Made by a program: the position numbers and the translations under genes. Positions 18,791-28,054 of a DNA stretch of 64,000 nucleotides are shown in pieces. The notes beneath the pieces were generated by a model. That model was not told where the DNA came from, ran no database searches, and was given only the letters and a program-made list of their open reading frames with translations. Origin of the DNA: Bradymonadales bacterium (GTDB lineage: Bacteria > Myxococcota_A > Bradymonadia > JAFGEP01); the NCBI GenBank assembly GCA_016931535.1, contig JAFGEP010000026.1, forward strand, positions 1 to 64,000, given 5' to 3'. How positions within the stretch are numbered: position 1 is the first letter of the stretch; the number at the start of each line of letters is the position of its first letter.

Positions 18791-21376
18791 TCAAGGGGTA
18801 GTAAAGACGGCGATCTCCAGGCCCTCGATGGGGGTCTGGAGCCGTCCCGTGCTGACGGTCACCGTGGCGCCGCTGAGCGCATCGGTCAGCACCGTTCCGT
18901 CGTTGACGTAGGAGGAGACCGCCACGTCGATGTTCTGCTGGCTGTCATTGTTGTTGATGGCCACCACCGAGAGGTCGCTGCCCAGGCGGCGGGCAAAGAC
19001 GTACACCTCGCCGTTGCTCAGGGTGTGGCGCGAGCCCCGCCGCAGCTCGACCCGTTGTTGCCGCAGCTGCCCGAGCTGTTGCACCGTCTGGTAGAGATCG
19101 GTCCGGGCTGCAGTCAGGGGGGTCCCCCAGGGGTACATTCTCCGGTTGTCCGGGTCTCCCGCGCCGGCCAGCCCCAGCTCGTCTCCGTAGTAGATGACCG
19201 GAACACCGGGCAAAGTCAGGATGAGGGCCATGGCCAGCCGCAGGCGCTGGTACGGCTCCGGTTCTCCCTCCCCGGGCTGGAGCGGCGGGTTGAGGTAAGC
19301 CAGCACCTTGGCGCCATTGCCCCACAGGTTGTCTACCTCGCCGTGGGCATGGGTCACGAAGCGGACGACGTCGTGGTTGCCCAGGAAGGTCCCCATGATG
19401 GCCGGCGGCACAAAGAGGCTCTCGCTGGCCTGGATGACCGCGTCGATCTTCTGGAAGCCGGAGTACCCCGTCTCCCACTCCCGCCGGGCCAGTGTCCGCG
19501 TGATCTCCCAGTAGATGGGAAAGTTGAACTGACCCGACAGCTCGCCGGGCGAGATGTACTCGGCCAGGTCGTCCAGGGCCGCCGTCCGGTCCGGAGCCCA
19601 GTCGCCGGTGAAGGTCTCCCCGATCAGGTAGAAATGAATCCCGGAGGGCTCTATCATCCGGTCCACCCGGGCCCGCAGGATGGTCGAGAAGTTGTGGGGC
19701 ATGTGCTTGACCGCGTCCAGGCGGAAGCCGTCCAGGTCGGCGGCGTCGATCCACCACAGGGCATCGGCTACCGTGCGCTCGATGATCTCGCGCTTCTCGT
19801 AGTTCAGGTCGGGGAGGTAGGTCTCGAACCAGCAGGTGATGGGCCGCGCCCATTCGATGTTCCGGCAGACCTCGTTGGGCCAGTTGAAGTCGTCGAGCCC
19901 GGCCTGGGTATAGTAGGGGTGATCCTCGTAGACGTGGTTGGCGACAAAATCCACCACCACCCGCATCCCGTGCTGGTGGGCGGTTCGGCTCAAGGTCCGG
20001 AGCTGTTCCAGGGTGCCGAAGTGGTTCTCGGTCTCCCGGGCTCTCCGGGGGAAATAGCCGTGGTATGCCGAGACCGTGGGGGTGAGGTCGGCGGTGATCT
20101 GCTCTCCGACCAGGGCGCCGTCCGGGTTGTCGTTGGGGGAGGTGATCCACAGGGTGTTCACCCCCAGTTCATCGAAGTAGCCGTCCTGGATGGCCGCGGT
20201 CAGGCCGGCGTAATCCCCTCCGTTCCAGTTGACCAGCTCGTTGGTCACCGTGGGTCTGGGCTCATCGTTGCTGGCATCGCCGTTCTGGAAGCGGTCCACG
20301 AAGGCGAAGTACATCACGGCGTCCTCCCAACCAAACGGCTCCTCCTCCAGCCAGACCGGCACCCACAGCACCGCCGAGCGGGTTCCCTCCAGGTCGGCGA
20401 TACTGGCCCGCAAAGTGTACTTGTCCGGTGGAAGGTCGGTCAGGGTGATGGTGATCTGGTCGGGTCGCAGGGAGAGGCTGGCAGAGGGGACCGGCTCCCA
20501 GTTGACGGTCACCTCCAGGCTGGCCAGGTCGATACCCGGGGCGTCGGAGGAGTCGAAGAGATCGAGTGCCCAGGTCACCGTCCCGGCCGTCGGGCTGGTT
20601 TGGATGTCGGACACCGTAAGCAGAGGCCCCTCGCAGGCCTCCACCAGCAACAGCGAGTTGCGATGCTCTCCCACCACCACGTGGTAAGGGTTGGTCGGAT
20701 CCTCGATCCAGTTGCTCTCGTCGAGCACGAACTTGTACCCGTAGGAGCCCTCGTCCAGGGCGATGTCCAGGATGAAGTTGCCCTCACCGTCCGGGCCGGT
20801 CATGGGGTTGGCGGTGGCACTCCAACCGTTGTCCTCGCTGGCGAAGGCCACGGTGTCGGCGGCGCCGTGGGAGGTGTTGTAGACGAGCCGTGTCGTGCAG
20901 CTCCGGGGGGGTGCCGGCTCGGCCTCTTCCACCACCACGTCGAAGGTCCGCGAAGCCCAAAGGCCCTGAGGATCTTCAGCGCGCAAGGTCATCTGCTCCG
21001 TGCCCTCGTAGCCGGCCGTTGCCGTCAGGATGGCCGCGTCGCCGGAGACGACGCCGGAGACGTGGGCCGAGTCGGTCAGGGTGATGGTGAGCTGCTCGAA
21101 GGAGGTGTCGGGATCGCTGACCACCGGCTGCAAGGCGAACCGGTAGGTTCCCCCGGCGAAGATCTGGACCGGAGCGATGGGCGCGATGACCGGGGCTTGA
21201 TCACCGGTAATCTGATCCCCAGTGGTCTGATCCCCAGGTCGAGGGTCGCGATAGGGGTCGCTCGACAGGTCATGTCGTCCCAGGTCCCAGTCGGTCTCGA
21301 CGGTGGGGAGGTCGGAGGAGCAGTGGAGCATCGCCAGCGTGGACAGCAACACAAGGGGAAACAATGTGGTTTTCAT
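18791..21376 (-). CDS. GH13 alpha-amylase family lipoprotein with N-terminal carbohydrate-binding-like modules
   Basis: VVVDFVANHV, LDGFRLDAVKHM, LIGETFTGD, TFLGNHDVVRF; lipobox LLSTLAMLHCSS. Confidence 0.9.
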   Translation of the reverse strand: MKTTLFPLVLLSTLAMLHCSSDLPTVETDWDLGRHDLSSDPYRDPRPGDQTTGDQITGDQAPVIAPIAPVQIFAGGTYRFALQPVVSDPDTSFEQLTITLTDSAHVSGVVSGDAAILTATAGYEGTEQMTLRAEDPQGLWASRTFDVVVEEAEPAPPRSCTTRLVYNTSHGAADTVAFASEDNGWSATANPMTGPDGEGNFILDIALDEGSYGYKFVLDESNWIEDPTNPYHVVVGEHRNSLLLVEACEGPLLTVSDIQTSPTAGTVTWALDLFDSSDAPGIDLASLEVTVNWEPVPSASLSLRPDQITITLTDLPPDKYTLRASIADLEGTRSAVLWVPVWLEEEPFGWEDAVMYFAFVDRFQNGDASNDEPRPTVTNELVNWNGGDYAGLTAAIQDGYFDELGVNTLWITSPNDNPDGALVGEQITADLTPTVSAYHGYFPRRARETENHFGTLEQLRTLSRTAHQHGMRVVVDFVANHVYEDHPYYTQAGLDDFNWPNEVCRNIEWARPITCWFETYLPDLNYEKREIIERTVADALWWIDAADLDGFRLDAVKHMPHNFSTILRARVDRMIEPSGIHFYLIGETFTGDWAPDRTAALDDLAEYISPGELSGQFNFPIYWEITRTLARREWETGYSGFQKIDAVIQASESLFVPPAIMGTFLGNHDVVRFVTHAHGEVDNLWGNGAKVLAYLNPPLQPGEGEPEPYQRLRLAMALILTLPGVPVIYYGDELGLAGAGDPDNRRMYPWGTPLTAARTDLYQTVQQLGQLRQQRVELRRGSRHTLSNGEVYVFARRLGSDLSVVAINNNDSQQNIDVAVSSYVNDGTVLTDALSGATVTVSTGRLQTPIEGLEIAVFTTP

Positions 21377-21672
21377 GCGCCAATCCGGTTGTGTAAGGCC
21401 GATGGAGAGGATCGAGCCCCCGCGCGCGGTCCAACGGGGCCCCGCCTCTCCAGTCAAGTCGACAACCCCTTTCATCTAGCATGGGTTGCGACTTTTCGCC
21501 AATGCAACTCCATGGAAGAGGCACACCGCAACAGATGAAATCTTATCTACCGGCTGTGTCTCCAACTGTGGTACAAATAAAGGTCGGTCAGGCCGGGTGT
21601 AACCAGCACGCCGAATCCCGGACCCGGCTCGGAAGAAACGACAGCCAATCGGTAACACTCGGGTGATCTCCC

Positions 21673-24222
21673 ATGACGCACCCTCGACTTTTCCAGCTTG
21701 GTGACCAACCGCTCTACAAGGGGGGGCAAGCCGCGACACGCCTGGAAGAGCACTCGGTGACCTTTCCCTCTGGTTGCCAGGTGACCGCCTCGTTGTACCG
21801 GGTCATCAACGCCGCTACCCACCCGGAGCTTCTGGGAAGCCTGGGAGATGGCAGTCTGAACCAGGTGGCCTGTCCCGAGACCGGGGAACGGATGATCGCG
21901 GACGTTCCCGTCGTGGTTCACGATCCCGAGTTTCACTTGCTGTTTCTGGTGGTTCCCGAGGGAGGGCGATCCCGGGACATCCGATGCCGGATGGAAATGC
22001 TGGCTCAACTCGCCGAGGAAGAGGAGGAGCCACCCGCCTACGCCCTCAACTTCGTGGTGGAGCACCTGCCCTTCGGACCGGAGGACCTGGACCGATATCG
22101 CCGTTCGATCCAGCTATACCGCCAGCTCCAGGATCAAGCGCTGCACCTCTCCTACGTGGCCGATGCCCAGGTCGTCGAGGAGCAACGCCTGCGACAGTGG
22201 GCGGAGGATCTGGCCGGTGTAGAGCGCCAACTCACGGGCAGGCACGCGATGGGGGAGGCGGGGGGGCTCGGCGGGGAGGAGCATCAGCCCCCGTTGGCGG
22301 GGTTGCCGATGGCGCCGGGCGTCGGTGACGCACCCCTGGACGACCAGACCCCCACGGTCCGATCGCGATCGCCGTATTACCCGGAGCAGGAGGAGATCCT
22401 GGAGCTCACCTCGGAGGAGATCGAGCTGGTCGAAGACGTGGAGCTGGAAAGTGTGGACATGCCGGTTGAGGGCGGGGCGAAGCCGGATCTCGACTTCGAG
22501 CCGGGCCGGACGCTGGCCAGTCCACACGGGGGTATCGCTTCGGACCAGGAGCTCTTGAAGGAGATGCCGGCTGTGGATGTCGAGCCGACAGCCACCATCG
22601 ATCTGTCCACGATTCTGCCGGGGCGCGGAGTGGGTGTGCTGGTGGGCGACAAGGGGGTGGCGATCTACTTTGCGGTAGACCACGGCCGGGTCAAGGCGTT
22701 TTTGCAGCGGGAACCGGATATCCTGTTGCAGCTGCATCGACTGCCCGGCTACCCCATCGTCTCGGTGCTGTTGGTAGCCCAGGACGAGGCGGGAGCGCTA
22801 CTGGACGAGCTCATCTGCGTATTCGACATCCAGGGGGAGCAGGACCGGAAGATCCTGGACCGGCTGCTGCAGAAGTTCCGGCTGGAGGTCCACCTGTACG
22901 ACGAGGGGGCTAAGCGGGTGCAGTACCTGGTGTACGAGCGCCCGCTGGAGAAGAACCTGGCCTACATCCTGGATCGCGCCGGGCGGTGGCTGGCCGAGGT
23001 GGCTCCGGAGGAGCGGGATTTCAGCCGCGCGGCGGGGCTGTTCACCTCCGACGGGTTTGAGCGGATCGGTGCACAGAAGCACGGATTCACCGCCTCGAGC
23101 TTTGCCGAGATCAACTCGGCGACGGCAGCCAGGCTGGCCGTGAGCATCGTGAGCTACTGGAGTGAGGCGCAGAACTTCGAGTACCTGGTCGAGAACCGCA
23201 GCTTTCCGCTGGACTACATCCGGCAGATCCAGAGACGGGTGATCGAGGGCGCGCAGCGGTTTGGGGTGTTCTTGCCCTATGATCTCAGGGTGCAGGCCAT
23301 CGAGACGGAGCTGGCGGAGGATCACGCCTCCCTCTTGGAGCAGCTCCTCTCGCGCTTCACCGAGCTGATGGAACGGAGACGCTCGACCGACCTGGACTCG
23401 GTGGCCGAGGCGGAAAACTGGGATCAGCTGCTGACAGCCTGCACCGATCTGGGCCTGGCGGTGGGAGAGCAAACCCGCGAGCTGGCGGAAAAGGCGCGCC
23501 GGCGGAGCCGGCAGCTCAGGAGCTCTCCGGGCATCAGCCTGACAGACCTCAAGGAAACCGACGAATACCAGCGGATCTCCTCCATCACCCAGGCCTCCGA
23601 CGAGGATCTGCAGGAGCTTCTGGGGCGGGGCGCCATGACTCCCCTGGTGTCCCGGGAGCTGTTGAGCCGGGGAGGGGAGACCAATGTGTTGCGGGTCATC
23701 GAGTCGGCCCGTTTCTTCAGCGAGGAGGCGCTGGAGGCGACTGCCCGCATCCTGGCCGCCGGGGCGGAGCAGTTCGAGCCCGCGCTGCTGATGGGGCTGG
23801 GCCATGAGATCCCCCGGACGGTGCACCTGTGTGCCCTGGCCATGGCGCTGGCCGGGAGGGCAGAGGCGCTTTGCACCCTGTTCGAACGGATCCACGAGCC
23901 GCGCCTGACCCAGGAGATACCGCTCAAGGAGATCGTGGCCCTGTACGGCCGCCAGGCGATCCAACCGCTGTTCGACGCCATCGAGGAGCGGGGGGTGACC
24001 GATCCGCTGGTGGAGGTGCTGGCCTTGATATCGGTGGAGCAGGGTGCCGAGATCATCGCGGCCTTGCGGGAAAACCCCAAGCCGGTGCTGCTGGACGCCG
24101 CCCAGAAGATGACCATGGTACGACGTCGCCTGCGAGAGCGGGTCATCCGTTCCTTGAGCGACGAGGAGGAGTCCAGCGATCAGGACCCGGGCGATGAGGA
24201 CCCTTCAGACGGAGAGCCGTGA
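21673..24222 (+). CDS. CpXC-like N-terminal domain protein with helical-repeat C-terminus
   Basis: LYRVINAATHPELLGSLGDGSLNQVACPETGERMIADVPVVVHDPEFHLLFLVVPEGG matches the CpXC pattern; C-terminal alpha repeats. Confidence 0.6.
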   Translation: MTHPRLFQLGDQPLYKGGQAATRLEEHSVTFPSGCQVTASLYRVINAATHPELLGSLGDGSLNQVACPETGERMIADVPVVVHDPEFHLLFLVVPEGGRSRDIRCRMEMLAQLAEEEEEPPAYALNFVVEHLPFGPEDLDRYRRSIQLYRQLQDQALHLSYVADAQVVEEQRLRQWAEDLAGVERQLTGRHAMGEAGGLGGEEHQPPLAGLPMAPGVGDAPLDDQTPTVRSRSPYYPEQEEILELTSEEIELVEDVELESVDMPVEGGAKPDLDFEPGRTLASPHGGIASDQELLKEMPAVDVEPTATIDLSTILPGRGVGVLVGDKGVAIYFAVDHGRVKAFLQREPDILLQLHRLPGYPIVSVLLVAQDEAGALLDELICVFDIQGEQDRKILDRLLQKFRLEVHLYDEGAKRVQYLVYERPLEKNLAYILDRAGRWLAEVAPEERDFSRAAGLFTSDGFERIGAQKHGFTASSFAEINSATAARLAVSIVSYWSEAQNFEYLVENRSFPLDYIRQIQRRVIEGAQRFGVFLPYDLRVQAIETELAEDHASLLEQLLSRFTELMERRRSTDLDSVAEAENWDQLLTACTDLGLAVGEQTRELAEKARRRSRQLRSSPGISLTDLKETDEYQRISSITQASDEDLQELLGRGAMTPLVSRELLSRGGETNVLRVIESARFFSEEALEATARILAAGAEQFEPALLMGLGHEIPRTVHLCALAMALAGRAEALCTLFERIHEPRLTQEIPLKEIVALYGRQAIQPLFDAIEERGVTDPLVEVLALISVEQGAEIIAALRENPKPVLLDAAQKMTMVRRRLRERVIRSLSDEEESSDQDPGDEDPSDGEP

Positions 24223-24971
24223 AGATCGGAGTCTACAGCGACGTACACGCCAACCTCAAGGCGCTCAAAGCGGTCCTGTCGGTATACGAGGGGATGTCGG
24301 ACATCGATTGGTTCGTCTGCCTGGGGGATGTAGTCGGGTACGGCTCCTCCCCCGACCAGTGTTGCGACCTGGTCAAGGAACAGGTGCGATTCGCCGTCCT
24401 GGGGAACCATGACGCGGCGGTGTCCGGGCGGATGAACTACAGCTACTACTACCCCGCCGCCCGGATGGCGCTGGACCACCACATCACCGCCATGAAGAAG
24501 GAGAATCTCCAGTGGCTGGCGGATCTGCCCTACACGGTGATGGTGGAGAATATCTGGTTCAGTCACGGCTGTCCCATCAACCCGGAGAGCTTCGAGTACG
24601 TCTTCATCCCGGAGCATGCCGAGGCCTTGCTGGAGTACTGGGACGAGCTGCCCTGGGTCTCGCTGATCGGCCACAGCCACCTCACCAAGTCCTTCAAGCT
24701 GATGCCCGCCGAGGACAACGTGTCCCGGGTCCAGGAGCTCACCGGTTCCACGCTTTCCCTGGAGCCGTCGGCCAAGTACATCATCACCGTGGGGTCGGTG
24801 GGACAGCCGCGGGACAACGACTACCGGGCCTGCCTCACCGTGCTCGACACCGACGAGAAGACGCTGACCTTTCATCGGGCCGACTACGATGTGTTCGGCT
24901 CGGCCGAGGAGATCTGGAGCAACGAGCATCTGGCCTCCGACTTCGGCAAGCGGCTCTTCTTGGGGGTATAG
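24219..24971 (+). CDS. Metallophosphoesterase (calcineurin-like/YfcE-type)
   Basis: IGVYSDVHANL, VCLGDVVGYG, LGNHDAAVSG, SLIGHSHLTKSF; GTG start overlaps upstream stop. Confidence 0.92.
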   Translation: MKIGVYSDVHANLKALKAVLSVYEGMSDIDWFVCLGDVVGYGSSPDQCCDLVKEQVRFAVLGNHDAAVSGRMNYSYYYPAARMALDHHITAMKKENLQWLADLPYTVMVENIWFSHGCPINPESFEYVFIPEHAEALLEYWDELPWVSLIGHSHLTKSFKLMPAEDNVSRVQELTGSTLSLEPSAKYIITVGSVGQPRDNDYRACLTVLDTDEKTLTFHRADYDVFGSAEEIWSNEHLASDFGKRLFLGV

Positions 24972-24996
24972 GGCAGGTTGGGCCCTCGACAGGGGG

Positions 24997-27357
24997 TCAC
25001 AGCAGCGCCAGAAAGCCCTTCAGATCGAAGCACTCCAGGTGGTCCGTCCCTTCGGCCACGATCATGCGCAGGCTGCCGTCGACGTCGAGGTAGCTGATGT
25101 GTTCCGGTAGGCTGGTGAGGCGATGCAGCCGTCTGCCGTCCCTGGGCGAGACGATGGACAGAAACCGCTCCGGGATGACCAGGTGCTCCCCGAGCAGAGT
25201 TGGCGCCAGGTTATGTAGGAGCAGATCCCCCTTCTCCAACAGGGCGATGGACCAGATCAGCCGGCCGGTGCAGAGCTGAACGGCGCTGCAGATCCCATAG
25301 TCGGATTTGACCAGGATCAGGCTGTCATCACCCCCGGGTATCCAGGATAACACGGTGCTGTCCACGGCAGCGCTGTCGATGGGCAAAGACCAGAGGGTAC
25401 ACCAGGTGGTCACATCGACAGCCATCAGCACGCAGTGGCCCATCGGCTCCAGCACAAACAGGGCCACCGATTGAACCAGCCAGGGAAGATCGACCGGGGA
25501 GGCCGGCAAGCGGTACTGCCTGGTCATGACCCCGCTCGAGGGAGCGATCCCGACCAGGGTCGCCCCGCTTCCCGGTTCGGTTTCGGCGCAGAGGATCACC
25601 TCGTTGGCGCATGGGAAGGGTGGAAGCACTCCTGCTCCCGGCACATGATGGCGCCACAACAGCTCGCCCGAGTTCGGGCTCAGTCCATAGGTGTAGCCGT
25701 CGCTGGCCCCCACGGCCAGCACCGGTTGGGCCCACACCAGCCCGGTGATCTCTCCATGCTCCAGTTGAAACTCCCACTCGACCTGCCCCTGCTGCAGCTC
25801 CAGGCTGACCAGACGGGTGTCGGCCACCGTGCAGAAAGCGGTCGGCTTTCCATCGCGCAGGTAGACCCGAGCGTCGTTCAGGGTTCCCGCAATCGGTGAC
25901 ACCCAGGCCGGTTTTCCCGTGTCCAGATCGAGCGCGACCAGGACCCGGTCCTGAGTGACGAGGGCCAGCTCGGGTGAGGTGGTCACCAGGCGGTCGCAGG
26001 GCATCCGCCATCGGATCTCGCCCCCCCTGCGTTCCACGCATTCCAGCTGCCGATAGGAGGGGACCAGCAGCCAGGGTCCAAAGGGGGTCATCGCCTTCAG
26101 ATCGATCTCTCTTCGCGCCAGAAACCAGGTTGATCGGAGGAACAGGTGCCGCATCCGGTCGAGGGGGTGGGGCATCTGTCCATCGGGAGGAGGCGGAGGC
26201 ACCACCTGCTCCACCTGGGGGACCGATTCTCCATCGGAGTCGATGGGTGAGCAGTAGATGTTTCCCTGGCGGAGGGTGTTGAACTGCTGCCGCAGCCCTC
26301 GGACCTTGCCGACCAGGTCGTTGATGCGGTCGTTGAGCAGCTGTCGGGGATTCAACTGTCCGATGGAGGCGCAAAACTGGGTGGAGAGGTCGAGGACCAG
26401 CGCGATCCAGCGGTCGCGGGTCGTCTTCGTCTGCCCCATCCTTCCGTCGGGTTCTCTCACCCGCAACAGGATGTGGTTGTCCTTCCCTTGCTCGGCCGCG
26501 AGCAGGCAGGAGGCACCGGTGTCGGGATCGAGCAGGACGGCTCCCGACAGCGGCAGATGCGCGTTGTGCAGCAGGTATTCGGTCCCTGCAACCAGGCTCT
26601 CCAGAAGCGGGAAAAGGTAGGCATCCTGCGCCAGAGTGCGTTGTTTCCCTCGGTAGCGGAGGATCAGAGAGCCGCGAAACAGAAGGCTGTGTAGATCGGA
26701 GGACTGGATGCCCTGGTAACGCCAAAAATCGGGATGGGCTCCATCGAAGGTGAGGAGCAGGGATAGCTTGCCATCGCCGGCGGTCACCGAAACAGGGCCT
26801 GCCAGGGGAGGTGGCGTGTGTGCCTCCACCGGCTGAGGCTGGCCGGCGACCCACTGGCGCAGCTGCCTGAGTCGGCGAAGCATCCCCTTGATCACCCCCT
26901 CACCGGACAACCGCCGGTTGAGGCGCAGCAGGTCGTCGATGATCCGAACCGTGGCCTGTTCGGCGACCCTGGCGAGCGACAAGGGGTTCACGGTGAAGTT
27001 GTGGATGATCACCTGACCTTGGCTTCCCGTTCCATAGAAGCTGATCTCGAAGCCGTCTCGACCTCTCTGCAGGGCGAGCTCGTAGGGGCGAGATTCAAAC
27101 TCCAAGATATACTTGTCCTGGCGTCCTTCCCACAGAGCGGACAGCCCTCCGATCAGATCGGACATCACGTAGAATATGCTCTCTTCCGGGAGCAGGGCGG
27201 TGATGTTGGCCCCTTCGACGACGATGTCGATGGTGTCCTGGATGACCCAGAAATCGAACGCGTCGCCACCCCGCCGGAAGGATTGGATCTCGGCCAGGGT
27301 CTTGAGGTCGTACTGCCAGTTGCCACCGATCAGGATCTCAATGGCGGATTCGGACAT
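24997..27357 (-). CDS. PQQ-like beta-propeller repeat protein with uncharacterised N-terminal half
   Basis: C-terminal repeats such as VLVALDLDTGKPAWVS, TYGLSPNSGELLWRHHV, AVQLCTGRLIWSIALL; no signal peptide visible. Confidence 0.65.
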   Translation of the reverse strand: MSESAIEILIGGNWQYDLKTLAEIQSFRRGGDAFDFWVIQDTIDIVVEGANITALLPEESIFYVMSDLIGGLSALWEGRQDKYILEFESRPYELALQRGRDGFEISFYGTGSQGQVIIHNFTVNPLSLARVAEQATVRIIDDLLRLNRRLSGEGVIKGMLRRLRQLRQWVAGQPQPVEAHTPPPLAGPVSVTAGDGKLSLLLTFDGAHPDFWRYQGIQSSDLHSLLFRGSLILRYRGKQRTLAQDAYLFPLLESLVAGTEYLLHNAHLPLSGAVLLDPDTGASCLLAAEQGKDNHILLRVREPDGRMGQTKTTRDRWIALVLDLSTQFCASIGQLNPRQLLNDRINDLVGKVRGLRQQFNTLRQGNIYCSPIDSDGESVPQVEQVVPPPPPDGQMPHPLDRMRHLFLRSTWFLARREIDLKAMTPFGPWLLVPSYRQLECVERRGGEIRWRMPCDRLVTTSPELALVTQDRVLVALDLDTGKPAWVSPIAGTLNDARVYLRDGKPTAFCTVADTRLVSLELQQGQVEWEFQLEHGEITGLVWAQPVLAVGASDGYTYGLSPNSGELLWRHHVPGAGVLPPFPCANEVILCAETEPGSGATLVGIAPSSGVMTRQYRLPASPVDLPWLVQSVALFVLEPMGHCVLMAVDVTTWCTLWSLPIDSAAVDSTVLSWIPGGDDSLILVKSDYGICSAVQLCTGRLIWSIALLEKGDLLLHNLAPTLLGEHLVIPERFLSIVSPRDGRRLHRLTSLPEHISYLDVDGSLRMIVAEGTDHLECFDLKGFLALL

Positions 27358-27362
27358 GAGGG

Positions 27363-27818
27363 CTACCTCGGTCGCAGTCTAGCTCGGCCCAGCGCGGTGA
27401 GTTCGGACCAGAGGGTGCTGCCGGACGGCACCAGACGGGCGAGCCGGTCGAACGGGTCATCTTCGAGGTAGATCCGTGTCAGCCAGTGAAGGGCGACATG
27501 GCGGTAAAGAGGGGAGCGAGCCAGGTCCTCCGGTCGGGTCACATGGACCTTGTTGTACAGATCGTTGGAGTGGTAGACCCAGAACAACCTGTCGGACAGG
27601 GGCTCTGAGGGGGGGACGGCAGGTCCTCGTTCGGTGGCGTCGGCCCCCATCTTGCCGGCAGGGAAGCGGTCTGTCGCCAGCCGGTTGCGTGTCGTGGCGA
27701 GATGCCGTAGCAACTGGTGGCGCATCGCCTGGTAGGTGGAGGAGACGAACTCCGTCTGCCCCGTGAGCGAGATCGACCACTCCGGCGTTCGAATGGTGAG
27801 TAAGCAGAGGGTGGTCAC
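27363..27818 (-). CDS. Hypothetical protein, coupled to downstream PQQ-like gene
   Basis: 151-aa ORF, stop 5 bp before the downstream start. Confidence 0.6.
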   Translation of the reverse strand: MTTLCLLTIRTPEWSISLTGQTEFVSSTYQAMRHQLLRHLATTRNRLATDRFPAGKMGADATERGPAVPPSEPLSDRLFWVYHSNDLYNKVHVTRPEDLARSPLYRHVALHWLTRIYLEDDPFDRLARLVPSGSTLWSELTALGRARLRPR

Positions 27819-28054
27819 GGTATCGTCTCTCGGAAAGCTGGGGCCAAGCCAGGACAGGCGATATTATAGGAGGAGCTTCCAACGGCTGTCAAAGCCGACC
27901 ACCCGGTGATAGGCGGTATGCACTTGCATTTCGGTGGAAAAGGTGCCAGTCAACTCGCGTCCTGCCACTGCGTCGGGGATGCTGGCTCGGCCTCCCGGGG
28001 GGCCGTGAGCCAATCTCCAGCCAGCACGTGCCGCTCGGAGGAAGAGGTCAAGCC

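Noticed and set aside
18656-21538. 960-aa plus-strand ORF
   Set aside because: Exact antisense of the GH13 amylase gene, which has intact catalytic motifs.
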